From contig NZ_JAGZSD010000032.1 of NCBI RefSeq assembly GCF_018381315.1, positions 1-23,288 of the forward strand: a stretch of DNA of 23,288 nucleotides, given 5' to 3'. This DNA comes from Anaerostipes sp. (lineage in GTDB: Bacteria > Bacillota > Clostridia > Lachnospirales > Lachnospiraceae). The translations under genes and the position numbers were made by a program. Under the pieces are notes generated by a model. That model was not told where the DNA came from. It worked only from the letters and a program-made list of their open reading frames with translations, and made no database searches. Below, in pieces: positions 14,720 to 23,256 of the stretch (position 1 is its first letter; every line of letters begins with the position of its first letter).

Positions 14720-15964
14720 CTATTTGGCAGCTACAATTTTCCCTGCAGCAGCAGATGCCGCTGCTGTCTTTGGTGACCCAAGGTAGATCTCCACCTTAGA
14801 TGTCCCCATTCTTCCAAGAAAGTTCCGGTTATTGGTTGCAAGAATCTTTTCCCCGTCAGTAAGAATCCCCCCGGCTCTTCCGCAGCAGAGTCCGCAGCCC
14901 GGCTGTGTGATAATAGCCCCTGCTTTTGCCAAAGTTTTCAGATAACCGGCTTTGGATGCCTCCATATAGATCTTTCTGCTGGCAGGCGTAACAATCAGCT
15001 TCACATAATCGGCAACTTTCCTGCCTTCCAGGATCTCTGCCGCCGCTTTCAGATCTTCCAGTCTTCCATTTGTACAGGAACCGATGAACACCTGGTCAAG
15101 TTCTGTTCCCTCCACCTCAGAAACCGGCTTGATCTTATCTACCTGTGACGGACATGCAACTACAGGAACCAGATCCTCTGCCCTATAGACAACAGTTTTG
15201 CAATACTGAGCATCCTCGTCTCCATAAATCCAGTCTACATCGGAAAGCTCCACTTCAGAGTATTCTGCCGTTTTCTCATCCGGAGAAAACAAAGCGGCCT
15301 TTGCCCCGGCTTCGATTGCCATATTAGAAATTGTCATTCTGGAGGCTACGCTCATCTTTTCCACTGTGCTTCCTGAGAACTCCAACGCTTTATAGGTAGC
15401 CCCGTCAGCTCCAAGATCCCCGATGAGCCTCAGAATAATATCTTTTGAAGACACATTTTCCGGGAGTTTGCCGTCTATGACAACCTTAATTGTTTCCGGA
15501 ACTCTCACCCACATCTCTCCGGTTCCCAGAATAGCTGCCATTTCCGTATAACCGATGCCGGAAGAAAAACATCCCACACATCCATAAGTGGTCGTATGAG
15601 AATCAGTTCCAAATACGATATCTCCAGGCTTTGCATAACCGCACTCCGTCATAAGCTGATGGCAGATCCCGTCACTTCTGTGGATATTTTTCAGTCCATA
15701 TTTATTAACAAAAGCATCTCCGATCTTAAAATGCCGGATATCCTCCACAGCACTGGCCGGAACCAGATGGTCGTAGATCAGTACCACTTTATCCGGATCC
15801 CAGAGCTTTGTAAATCCCATTTCCTCAAACTTTTCCGCAACAAACGGGATAAAGATATCATGGATCATCACACGGTCCACATTGACCGTCACGATCTGAC
15901 CCGGTGTAACTGACTCAGCACCCGTGTTCTTTTGAATAATCTTTTCAATGATTGTATTTCCCAT
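14720..15964 (-). CDS. Aconitase-family dehydratase large subunit (LeuC-like), second pair
   Basis: This 414-residue protein is the iron-sulfur large subunit of an isopropylmalate isomerase-type enzyme that moves water between neighbouring carbons of a branched malate through a cis-unsaturated intermediate. The three ligands of the [4Fe-4S] cluster are Cys297 (GSCTNGR), Cys357 and Cys360 (PGCGLC). TDSHTTTYG (120-128) and the C-terminal NNRNFLGRMGTSKVEIYLGS are family signatures. It lies 2 bases after the small subunit at 15967-16458 and is the last gene of the operon. It aligns without gaps through the cluster ligands with the large subunit of the first pair but is clearly diverged, so it is an old duplication. 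Leucine biosynthesis needs only one pair; the substrate may be different, such as citramalate or dimethylmalate. Confidence 0.9.
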   Translation of the reverse strand: MGNTIIEKIIQKNTGAESVTPGQIVTVNVDRVMIHDIFIPFVAEKFEEMGFTKLWDPDKVVLIYDHLVPASAVEDIRHFKIGDAFVNKYGLKNIHRSDGICHQLMTECGYAKPGDIVFGTDSHTTTYGCVGCFSSGIGYTEMAAILGTGEMWVRVPETIKVVIDGKLPENVSSKDIILRLIGDLGADGATYKALEFSGSTVEKMSVASRMTISNMAIEAGAKAALFSPDEKTAEYSEVELSDVDWIYGDEDAQYCKTVVYRAEDLVPVVACPSQVDKIKPVSEVEGTELDQVFIGSCTNGRLEDLKAAAEILEGRKVADYVKLIVTPASRKIYMEASKAGYLKTLAKAGAIITQPGCGLCCGRAGGILTDGEKILATNNRNFLGRMGTSKVEIYLGSPKTAAASAAAGKIVAAK

Positions 15965-15966
15965 AC

Positions 15967-16458
15967 TTATTTCACCCCGTTCCTTTTCTTCATCGCTTCC
16001 ACCAGTCCTCCGGCTTCAATGATATCCATAAGATTCTGAGGCAGTGACTGGACCGGATACTCTTTGCCGTCATGGATAATCGCTTCACCCAGTGACACAT
16101 CCAGTGTATCCCCTTCCTTTACATGCACCTGAATCTGGTCATTCTCAATGAGCAGAAGTCCGTTATTGATGGAATTGCGGAAAAAGATTCTTGCAAAGGA
16201 TTTTGCAATGACACATTTTATCTTCAGAGCTTTGATGATCTCCGGAGCCTGTTCTCTGGAAGATCCGCATCCGAAATTCTTTCCTGCGACGATAATATCG
16301 CCCTCTCCGATCTGTGATGCCAGCTCCGGGCGCAGCGGAGAGAATCCGTACTGCTTCATGTCCTCCACAGACGGAAGTGCCAGATATTCAGTGGGAATAA
16401 TGATATCTGTGTCTATATCATCGCCCAGCACCCATACTTTTCCACTAAACTTTTCCAT
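15967..16458 (-). CDS. Aconitase-family dehydratase small subunit (LeuD-like), second pair
   Basis: The 163-residue small subunit supplies the swivelling domain that contacts the substrate. GDDIDTDIIIPTEYLALPSV (12-31) and FGCGSSREQAP (about 62-72) are the family motifs, followed by AKSFARIFFRNSINNGLLLI. The specificity loop after Tyr25 reads YLAL; archaeal homoaconitase has YLRT, with an arginine for the extra carboxylate, so a hydrophobic or small gamma substituent is expected here. The ATG follows AAAGGAG at 7 bases, overlapping the end of the preceding leuC-like gene, which stops 12 bases away. It forms one enzyme with the gene 2 bases downstream. Confidence 0.9.
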   Translation of the reverse strand: MEKFSGKVWVLGDDIDTDIIIPTEYLALPSVEDMKQYGFSPLRPELASQIGEGDIIVAGKNFGCGSSREQAPEIIKALKIKCVIAKSFARIFFRNSINNGLLLIENDQIQVHVKEGDTLDVSLGEAIIHDGKEYPVQSLPQNLMDIIEAGGLVEAMKKRNGVK

Positions 16459-16470
16459 ATGTAAACTCCT

Positions 16471-17712
16471 TTATCTTCTCACGATTTTTCCTGCTATAGC
16501 AGATGCAGTGACAGTCGCAGCAGATCCCAAATATACATAGGAATCCGGATGTCCTGCACGGCCTTTAAAGTTCCTTGTTCCGGTGGAGATCAGCACTTCT
16601 CCTTCACCGATAACACCCTGGCAGCTTCCCCAGCAGACACTGCAGTTGCTGTTCATGACCATGGCTCCTGCCTCCATAAATATATCAATCAGTCCTTCAT
16701 CCAGCGCCTGCATATACACCTCATTGGATGCAGGGGCAATCAAAAACCGGACATCTTCGTGAACTTTTTTCCCTTTTAAGATCTCAGCCGCCAAGCGCAG
16801 CTCGTCAATCCGTCCATTGTTGCAGGAACCTAAAAAGGCTTCATCAATCTTTACATCTCCCGCCTCGTCTACCGGCACCACATCATCGATCAAATGCGGT
16901 CTTGCAACAACAGGCTCGATTTCATCCAGATTGATATGGTATACCTTTTCAAAATGCGCATCCTCATCGCTGACAAACAGATTCTCCGCTTTTCTGCCTC
17001 TGGATTCCACATATTCTGCAACCTTTTCATCAGGCTCTACGATTCCTGTCTTAGCTCCTGCTTCCACTGCCAGGTTGCAGAGCACAAGCCGTTCATTGAT
17101 ACTTAAGTTATGAGCACCTTCTCCTGCAAATTCCATGATCTTATAATTACATCCGTTTGCCCCTACCATACCGATAATCGAAAGGATCAGATCCCTTGCA
17201 TAGACCCCTTCCTTTAACCTGCCTGACAGTTCAAAACGGATCGTCTCAGGCACCATAACCCAGGAGGTTCCTGTCACCATGCCATACAAAAAGTCTGTGC
17301 AGCCGATGCCTGTTCCAAAAGCGCCCAATGCCCCGTATGTACAAGTATGGGAATCTGCTCCCATAATCAGCTCGCCCGGACATACAAAGTCCTCCACCAT
17401 GATCTGATGACAGACTCCTTTTCCTTCATAAAAAGCAATTCCATGCTCCCTGGCAAAGTTTCTCATCTTTCTGTGAGCCTCCGCAGTTTTCGGATTCTCT
17501 GCCGGGATATTGTGGTCAATAATGAAAACCAGCTTATCCTTATCGGCGATCTTTGGATTTTTCAGATCGTTGTGATACATATCAATGGTCAGATGTGTTG
17601 TTCCGTCATTGCTCATAAGCCGGTCCAATTCCACTGTGTGGATCTCTCCCGCCTTAACTTCCTTAACTTTTGCGGCCCTTGCAATAATCTTTTCTCCGAT
17701 CGTCATTCCCAT
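16471..17712 (-). CDS. Aconitase-family dehydratase large subunit (LeuC-like), first pair
   Basis: The 413-residue protein is a complete large subunit of the isopropylmalate isomerase family, with cluster ligands Cys297 (GSCNNGR), Cys357 and Cys360 (SNCSVC). MGADSHTCTYGALGAFGTG (118-136) and STGTRNFKGRAGHPDSYVYL are the other signatures. The cluster motif SNCSVCWGSCQG departs from the GCGPC form of ordinary clostridial LeuC, which argues against assuming plain leucine synthesis. Its start is 3 bases after the stop of the small subunit upstream and the two are surely co-translated; an in-frame second ATG two codons later is possible. No leuA or leuB is present in the window. Confidence 0.9.
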   Translation of the reverse strand: MGMTIGEKIIARAAKVKEVKAGEIHTVELDRLMSNDGTTHLTIDMYHNDLKNPKIADKDKLVFIIDHNIPAENPKTAEAHRKMRNFAREHGIAFYEGKGVCHQIMVEDFVCPGELIMGADSHTCTYGALGAFGTGIGCTDFLYGMVTGTSWVMVPETIRFELSGRLKEGVYARDLILSIIGMVGANGCNYKIMEFAGEGAHNLSINERLVLCNLAVEAGAKTGIVEPDEKVAEYVESRGRKAENLFVSDEDAHFEKVYHINLDEIEPVVARPHLIDDVVPVDEAGDVKIDEAFLGSCNNGRIDELRLAAEILKGKKVHEDVRFLIAPASNEVYMQALDEGLIDIFMEAGAMVMNSNCSVCWGSCQGVIGEGEVLISTGTRNFKGRAGHPDSYVYLGSAATVTASAIAGKIVRR

Positions 17713-17715
17713 ATC

Positions 17716-18192
17716 TTATACCTCACCTTCATTCAAAAAGTTGATCAGTCCGCCATGGTCCAAGATATTCTGCATATAAGGCGGAAGCTTTGTACAAGGC
17801 AGTGTCTCATCCTTCGTTTTGATTACTCCTTCGGTAAGATCAAGATCAATCTCATCCATCTGCTCCACCTTATCATACAGCTCCCCGCTTATAACAACCG
17901 GAAGCCCGATGTTGATGGCATTGCGGTAAAAGATTCTTGCAAAAGATTTGGCAACAATGGCTTTTACACCGAGAGCCTTCAAAACACTCGGGGCCTGTTC
18001 CCTGGATGATCCGCATCCAAAATTCTCCCCGGCCACAACGATGTCACCTTCCTGTACCTTCTTTGAAAAATCCGGATCAATTGATTCAAACGCATATACT
18101 TTCATTTCCTCAATATTCGGCAGCAGCAAATACTGGGATGCTATAATCTGGTCCGTATCCACATCATTGTGGAACTTAAATACTCGACTCAT
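17716..18192 (-). CDS. Aconitase-family dehydratase small subunit (LeuD-like), first pair
   Basis: The first gene of the four-gene operon encodes a 158-residue small subunit. It opens MSRVFKFHNDVDTDQIIASQ, with the specificity loop YLLL at 21-24, and carries FGCGSSREQAP (about 58-68) and AKSFARIFYRNAINIGLPVV. Like the second pair it lacks the Arg of homoaconitases. The ATG at 18192 follows AGGAGG at 6 bases, so the longer frame reaching back to 18303 is not used. The small subunit comes before the large one in both pairs, whereas leuC-leuD is the commoner order. The 90 bases upstream, shared with the divergent membrane protein gene, are too short for a T-box leader. Confidence 0.9.
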   Translation of the reverse strand: MSRVFKFHNDVDTDQIIASQYLLLPNIEEMKVYAFESIDPDFSKKVQEGDIVVAGENFGCGSSREQAPSVLKALGVKAIVAKSFARIFYRNAINIGLPVVISGELYDKVEQMDEIDLDLTEGVIKTKDETLPCTKLPPYMQNILDHGGLINFLNEGEV

Positions 18193-18282
18193 AATCAACC
18201 TCCTTGTATATTTTGTCATTTTAATAAGAATACTATAAAACAGGCAAAAAATCCATGGCGTTTTAAGAAAGGCAGGTACAAA

Positions 18283-18993
18283 ATGAAAAAAACAGACCCC
18301 CAAGGGTCCATCATTCTTCTTTTCATTCTAACAGAGAGCATTCTCTATATTTCATTTTTAACACTGGACCTTCTTTCGTCATTAAACACTCTTTGCATAA
18401 TTCTGAAATACTGTTCCATTCTTCTGTGCTTCTTTTTCAGTTTGATTTTTGCCGGAATGCCGGACCGGATTCTGATAACATCTGCTCTCGGACTGACCGC
18501 TGCTGCTGATCTCTTCCTCCTGGTCCTTGACTCCCACTACCTGGCAGGAATTCTATGTTTCTGCGGAGTACAGTTACTGTATTACTGCCGCATTCTCCGG
18601 GCGGGAGGTTTTTTCTGCCTTCCTTTTCTTCCCCTTCGATTTCTTCTCACAGGCTGCATCTTTCTCCTGTTGGGAATCTTCAATCTGTGGGATCTTACAG
18701 CAGCGGCAGGTGCTTTTTACTTCACTCAGTTAATCTTCAATGCGGCGGAAAGTCTTGCTGTCCGCCGCATGAACTTTCAATATACTCTTTTTTGTGCAGG
18801 GCTCTTTCTGTTCATCTGCTGTGATCTCTGCGTGATACTTTCAAATGTGCCGTCCATGACTTTTTTTACTGTCCCGGCGCCTGTCCTGTCCTTTGCCAGG
18901 ATTGGAATGTGGCTTTTCTATCTGCCTTCCCAAGTATTCATTACACTTTCTATATACCCGGACTTTTCTTGCGGTACTTTGGCATCTTCTTAA
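18283..18993 (+). CDS. Polytopic membrane protein, possibly YhhN/lysoplasmalogenase-like
   Basis: The 236-residue protein is almost entirely hydrophobic, with seven or eight probable membrane helices. Two stretches resemble each other, LGLTAAADLFLLVLDSHY near residue 70 and AGLFLFICCDLCVILSNV near residue 180, with an Asp inside each helix; this two-fold pattern and the overall size recall the YhhN/TMEM86 family, which includes lysoplasmalogenases, but I am not sure of it. The ATG at 18283 follows AGG and matches the family-like basic start MKKTDPQG. The gene runs against trkH and their 3' ends overlap by 44 bp. It diverges from the leuD-like gene. Confidence 0.7.
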   Translation: MKKTDPQGSIILLFILTESILYISFLTLDLLSSLNTLCIILKYCSILLCFFFSLIFAGMPDRILITSALGLTAAADLFLLVLDSHYLAGILCFCGVQLLYYCRILRAGGFFCLPFLPLRFLLTGCIFLLLGIFNLWDLTAAAGAFYFTQLIFNAAESLAVRRMNFQYTLFCAGLFLFICCDLCVILSNVPSMTFFTVPAPVLSFARIGMWLFYLPSQVFITLSIYPDFSCGTLASS

Positions 18994-20437
18994 AAACCTT
19001 GGTATCTCTCCATGTGATAGGGCTTATGAGGACCAGCATCGGAAACAGCTCCAGCCTTCCGGCCAGCATATCAAACATGAGGACTACCTTGGAAAAGTCC
19101 GAAAACATCCCGAAATTGCTTGTAGGCCCAACCAGTTCTAGTCCCGGGCCGATGTTATTCAAAGTCGCCGCAACTGCAGTAAAATCCGTAATAAGGTCAA
19201 ATCCGTCCAAGGCAATCAGCAGTGTGGAAAATGACAAAATCATCATATAGGTAATCAAAAAGATATTGATAGAACGCATAACCTCATGCTCCACTACATG
19301 CTGGTTGAATTTTATTTTCCGTATGCTTCTTGGATGTATGTAAAAGTACATTTCTTTCTTCACCGTCTTTAACATCAGAATCACCCTGGATACTTTAATG
19401 CCTCCACCCGTACTCCCTGCGCAGGCTCCGATAAACATCAGCATCACCAGAATCACCTTGGAAAATTCCGGCCAGATATTAAAATCGACAGACGAATATC
19501 CTGTGGTTGTAATAATAGATCCTACCTGAAAGGAAGCATGGCGGAACGCAGATTCCATAGTCGGAAACAGGTCTCTGATATTGTAAGTGATACATGCTAT
19601 GGCGGCTGCAATGACAAACAGATAGTATTTCAGCTCTTCAAACTTAAATGCATCCCTGAATTTCCGAATCAGGATAAAATAATAAACATTAAAATTTACC
19701 CCAAACAAGATCATAAAAATCGTAACCGTATATTGAATATAAGGACTATAATCGGCAAATCCGGAATTCAGCACAGAGAAACCTCCGGTACCGGCACTTC
19801 CGAATGACAGCAGCATGGAATCAAAAAGAGGCAGCCCTCCGAACATGAGCAGTACGATTTCTACCAGCGTCATAAAGCAGTAGATTCCATAGAGAATCTT
19901 GGCCGTCTGCCTCACTTTGGGGACCAGCTTTCCTACAGAAGGCCCCGGACTTTCTGCCTTCATCAAATGCAGATTCTGTCCGCCGCCCATTGGCAGGATC
20001 GCCAGTATAAATACAAGAACGCCCATGCCCCCAATCCAGTGGCTGAAACTTCTCCAAAAAAGACTGCACTTTGCCAGCGCCTCTACGTCTGACAAAATAC
20101 TCGCTCCGGTGGTGGTAAACCCCGAGATCATCTCAAACATTGCATTTGTAAAAGACGGAATATCTCCATTAAATACAAAGGGAAGGCACCCAAAAAAGCT
20201 CATCAGGATCCAGCTCAGTGCCACTGCCACAAAGCCTTCCTTCGCATAATACTGCATATTGTTCGGTTTTTTATGGCTCAATAAAAAACCAATAAAAAGA
20301 CAGAGAAGCATAATTGCAAGGAAAGGGATTCCCCTCGCTTCCCTGTAGATAATCGCTACCATACACGGCAGTGACAGAAACGCACCCTCAAACAGGATGA
20401 CCAGTCCCAGTATATACCGGATAACAGCATAATTCAT
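18950..20437 (-). CDS. trkH: Trk-type potassium uptake membrane subunit
   Basis: The 495-residue protein is the K+-conducting subunit of the Trk/Ktr system. All four pore loops are visible with their filter segments: TTTGAS (108-113), SAGTGGFS (214-221), ITTTGYSS (309-316) and LNNIGPGLE (426-434). The intramembrane gating loop with GACAGSTGGGIKVSR lies near 337-351. Length and the conserved C-terminal PMLVLISPITWR are those of TrkH proteins. It starts 16 bases after the trkA stop, with GGGGAG 8 bases before the ATG, and acts with the TrkA ring below the membrane. Its last 44 bases lie under the convergent membrane protein gene, so mutual interference of the two transcripts is possible. Confidence 0.96.
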   Translation of the reverse strand: MNYAVIRYILGLVILFEGAFLSLPCMVAIIYREARGIPFLAIMLLCLFIGFLLSHKKPNNMQYYAKEGFVAVALSWILMSFFGCLPFVFNGDIPSFTNAMFEMISGFTTTGASILSDVEALAKCSLFWRSFSHWIGGMGVLVFILAILPMGGGQNLHLMKAESPGPSVGKLVPKVRQTAKILYGIYCFMTLVEIVLLMFGGLPLFDSMLLSFGSAGTGGFSVLNSGFADYSPYIQYTVTIFMILFGVNFNVYYFILIRKFRDAFKFEELKYYLFVIAAAIACITYNIRDLFPTMESAFRHASFQVGSIITTTGYSSVDFNIWPEFSKVILVMLMFIGACAGSTGGGIKVSRVILMLKTVKKEMYFYIHPRSIRKIKFNQHVVEHEVMRSINIFLITYMMILSFSTLLIALDGFDLITDFTAVAATLNNIGPGLELVGPTSNFGMFSDFSKVVLMFDMLAGRLELFPMLVLISPITWRDTKVFKKMPKYRKKSPGI

Positions 20438-20453
20438 TATTTCTTCTCCCCAA

Positions 20454-21821
20454 TCATCTTGATTCTCTTTTCAGTATGTCACTGATGTCATGCAGCCCTG
20501 TCTTCGTGGTTACAACAATTACGGTATCTCCTACCTGAATCATATCCTGTCCTGTGGGAATTGTAACCGACCCATTCCGGTTAATGCTGCAGATGATGAT
20601 CTGGTCTCTCAGCGGCAGGGACTGCAGAGGAATACCGATGACAGGCGCATGCTCTTCAATATGGAACTCTAAAGCCTCCGCCTTTCCGTCTACAATCTTA
20701 TACAGATTTTCTATGTTGCTGCCGATCGAATTTTGTTTTGCCCTGACATACTGAATAATATACTGTGCCGTGATGTATTCCGGATAGATAAGACTTCCAA
20801 GGTCAAGGCCGTCAATAATGTGATTATAGCTGACACGTTTTACCTTTGTAATCAGTTTTGCAGGAGTCTGTCCCTTTACGAAAAGGGATAAAAATACGTT
20901 CTCTTCGTCAAAATTAGTCAGTGCCACAAAAGCATCCGTCTCAAGCAGCCCCTCTTCCAAAAGTACCTCCTGGTCGCTGCCATTTCCGTGGATGATGACC
21001 GCTTTGGGCAGCAGAACGCTCAGTTCCTCGCACCTGTCGAAATCTTTGTCTATGATCTTTACTGATATCCCCATTCTCAGCAGTTTTTTAGACAGATAAT
21101 ACGCTGTTTTGCTTCCTCCCACAATCATAACATTCCTGACAGGGTTCATCTGAACGCCGATCTTTTGAAAAAACCTGCTGGCACATCCCGGTGAAGCCAC
21201 AATGGAAATTCTGTCATTCTTCTGCAATACAAAGTCTCCGGAAGGGATGAATACATCATTCTGCCGTTCCACAGCACATACAAGAACCTCGCCGTGCATT
21301 TTCTCTCCTATCTCTTTCATTCCCATTCCGTTTAAAACCGAATCCTCTCTGAGAACGAATTTTAAGAGTTCCACTTTTCCCTTTGCAAACGAATTGATCT
21401 CCATGGCCGTGGGTATCCTTAAGATTCTGGACATCTCGGAGGCAGCGGCCAGTTCCGGATTGATGATCATGGAAATCCCCATTTCTTCTTTAATAAAATT
21501 GATCTCATCAAAATAAACCGGGTTGCTGACTCTCGCAATTGTGGCACATTTTCCTGCCTTTTTAGCAATCAGGCAGCACAGTAAGTTCAATTCATCAGAG
21601 TTTGTCACGGCAATCAGAAGATCCGCTTCTTCCACTCCGACTTCCTTCAAAATATTATAGCTGGCTCCATTCCCTACAATGCCAAACACATCATACATAT
21701 CAACCAGTGACTGTACTACATGAGCCTTCGGGTCTACTACCGAAATGTCGTGATTCTCGCTGCTCAGCTGGTCTACCAGTGAACGGCCGACTTTTCCGCA
21801 GCCTACGATAATGATATTCAT
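20454..21821 (-). CDS. trkA: Trk system potassium uptake regulator
   Basis: The 455-residue cytoplasmic protein has the duplicated RCK arrangement of full-length TrkA. Each half has a Rossmann nucleotide-binding domain, IIIVGCGKVGRSL (3-15) with the acidic residue at Asp30, and VMIVGGSKTAYYL (231-243) with Asp258, and each is followed by an RCK-C domain (about 140-220 and 370-450). It binds NAD(H) or ATP and gates TrkH. The second glycine motif is GGSKT, weaker than the first, as often seen. The ATG follows AGAGGGAAGT. The two genes form a trkA-trkH operon with a promoter at 21863-21890. Confidence 0.95.
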   Translation of the reverse strand: MNIIIVGCGKVGRSLVDQLSSENHDISVVDPKAHVVQSLVDMYDVFGIVGNGASYNILKEVGVEEADLLIAVTNSDELNLLCCLIAKKAGKCATIARVSNPVYFDEINFIKEEMGISMIINPELAAASEMSRILRIPTAMEINSFAKGKVELLKFVLREDSVLNGMGMKEIGEKMHGEVLVCAVERQNDVFIPSGDFVLQKNDRISIVASPGCASRFFQKIGVQMNPVRNVMIVGGSKTAYYLSKKLLRMGISVKIIDKDFDRCEELSVLLPKAVIIHGNGSDQEVLLEEGLLETDAFVALTNFDEENVFLSLFVKGQTPAKLITKVKRVSYNHIIDGLDLGSLIYPEYITAQYIIQYVRAKQNSIGSNIENLYKIVDGKAEALEFHIEEHAPVIGIPLQSLPLRDQIIICSINRNGSVTIPTGQDMIQVGDTVIVVTTKTGLHDISDILKRESR

Positions 21822-21862
21822 ACTTCCCTCTTCTTTCCCATAATTCTTTCTTTTTCTTTAAG

Positions 21863-21890
21863 ATAACAGTATCGTAACAAGTATTGTCAA
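21863..21890 (-). promoter_or_regulatory. Promoter of trkA-trkH
   Basis: On the minus strand TTGACA (21890-21885) is followed after 16 bases by TGTTAT (21868-21863), a fair -10 box, about 40 bases before the trkA start codon. A perfect -35 with a weak -10 may point to regulation. Confidence 0.5.
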
Positions 21891-21928
21891 ATGAAGCAAC
21901 AAAGAATTAGCTTAAGAACCAGATATTT

Positions 21929-23101
21929 TTATTTGATTGGGACATATCCTGTTTGATCAATAATATACTGCCCTTGTTCAGACAACATCCAGTCCACCAG
22001 CTTCTTGACATTCCTTTTCTTGTCAGCTCTTCGTGTCACTGCATAAATATATACCGTTAAAGGATATGTTCCATTTTTAATTGTCTCTTTGGAGGGCCTG
22101 ATACCATCTACAGACAGTATTTTAATCTGTGGATTTGCAATCATCTTTTCCGTATAGCAGCGAAAAGAAAATCCAATGGAGCCTGTACGGTTCTCGTAGT
22201 CAGCTACCTCCTCTATAATGCCCGACATTAAATCCTCCACCTGATCTGTCGGCGGCTTCATTATCTTTTCTCCTTCCATAAACCTCAGGAATGCTGTCTG
22301 GCTTCCACTGTTTTCATTTCTCTGATAGGCGGCAATTTTTTCGTTTTTTCCTCCAACCTCCTTCCAGTTCGTGATATCACCTGAATAGATCTTCTTAATC
22401 TGCTCTGTGGTAAGACTGCTGACCGGATTATCCTTGTTCACGAAAAAAATAAATCCATCTTTCCCAATCGGAGTAAGTTTAAACTCCTGTCCGCACTCTT
22501 TGGCCCATTCCAACTGCTGCTTTGAAGGATAAACACCAAAAAACAAATCTGTATTTTTTTCTGCCAGGGCATCATAGCCCTCAACAGTATTGTTATAAAC
22601 AAATACACACTCCTCATCTTCGTCATCCAGCAGTGTAATATCTTCCGGATATACTGCATTGGCAACTGCTGAATAAACCGGAAATAAAGCTGCCGCGCCA
22701 TCTATAACCGGCAGATGATCTTTTAGCTTCAGCGTAGACTTGTCCTTTAATCTGACAATTTTTGAATCCTCATGAAACGGCAGATATTTTTTTGTATCAA
22801 AATTTTGATTTAATACCGCTGCTTTTTTATCTTTCCAGGTCAAAATACCTCCGGCAGCTATTGCCGTACACAGCAGAACATAAGCAATCAGGACGTGCTT
22901 CCTTCTCTTTTTTAACTGTTGCGACCATACTGTCAGAATAATCAGTACAAATCCTCCCACAGCCATATAATCAAAAAATATAAAAAAACGATGTGGCTCA
23001 ACTGCGGAACGAACAGTAGAACACAGACACCATACAACCCATCCTGCAAATCCCCAGACCGCTGTCATAATCAACTTAAATCCAACATCATACTTCTTCA
23101 T
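21929..23101 (-). CDS. PstS-like substrate-binding protein with three N-terminal membrane helices
   Basis: The 390-residue protein has three probable membrane helices at about 8-30, 38-62 and 70-88, then a type 2 periplasmic-binding domain from about residue 115. The binding domain shows DGAAALFPVYSAVANAV (134-150), FFGVYPSKQQ, the PstS-family segment NPVSSLTTEQIKKIYSGDIT followed by NWKEVGG, and the anion-binding loop NENSGSQTAF (262-271). Ordinary PstS is a free lipoprotein that feeds the PstCAB importer; here there is no lipobox or cleavable signal, and no pst genes are nearby. It may sense phosphate or another anion at the membrane instead of delivering it. The ATG at 23101 follows GGAGG at 8 bases; a TATAAT (23154-23149) without clear -35 lies upstream. 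Confidence 0.85.
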   Translation of the reverse strand: MKKYDVGFKLIMTAVWGFAGWVVWCLCSTVRSAVEPHRFFIFFDYMAVGGFVLIILTVWSQQLKKRRKHVLIAYVLLCTAIAAGGILTWKDKKAAVLNQNFDTKKYLPFHEDSKIVRLKDKSTLKLKDHLPVIDGAAALFPVYSAVANAVYPEDITLLDDEDEECVFVYNNTVEGYDALAEKNTDLFFGVYPSKQQLEWAKECGQEFKLTPIGKDGFIFFVNKDNPVSSLTTEQIKKIYSGDITNWKEVGGKNEKIAAYQRNENSGSQTAFLRFMEGEKIMKPPTDQVEDLMSGIIEEVADYENRTGSIGFSFRCYTEKMIANPQIKILSVDGIRPSKETIKNGTYPLTVYIYAVTRRADKKRNVKKLVDWMLSEQGQYIIDQTGYVPIK

Positions 23102-23195
23102 ATCGTCTGCCTCCTTCTCTGTTATCTCCCATTCTCCATATCACTCTCATTATAACATAACCTTCCATTGTATACTGCTTTTTACATCGAACAAG

Positions 23196-23256
23196 AAGGA
23201 ATCCCGCTTGCGGGATTCTCCGCCTGCGGCGGGTCGCTTTGGCGACATGATTCCTT
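23196..23256. repeat. GC-rich palindromic element able to form a four-way junction
   Basis: AAGGAATC (23196-23203) pairs with GATTCCTT (23249-23256) and encloses three further hairpins: CCCGC-TT-GCGGG (within 23203-23215), CCGCC-TGC-GGCGG (23220-23232) and GTCGC-TTTG-GCGAC (23233-23246). The first can also extend to a 9-bp stem at 23199-23218 that competes with the outer stem. More GC-rich inverted sequence (CGCCGCAG, CTCGCGGAG) follows to the window edge. Dense palindromes of this kind are often dispersed intergenic repeats; here only one copy is visible, so the repeat status is inferred. Confidence 0.5.

Noticed and set aside
17347..18009. Plus-strand ORF of 220 codons across 17347-18009
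   Set aside because: It is antisense to the leuC- and leuD-like genes, which have full family motifs; a shadow frame.
14720..18192. Homoaconitase or classical aconitase assignment of the two pairs
   Set aside because: Small and large subunits are separate, and the specificity loops read YLLL and YLAL, lacking the arginine of the homoaconitase YLRT loop.
18193..18282. T-box leucine leader before the leuD-like gene
   Set aside because: Only 90 bases are available and no specifier stem or T-box sequence is visible.
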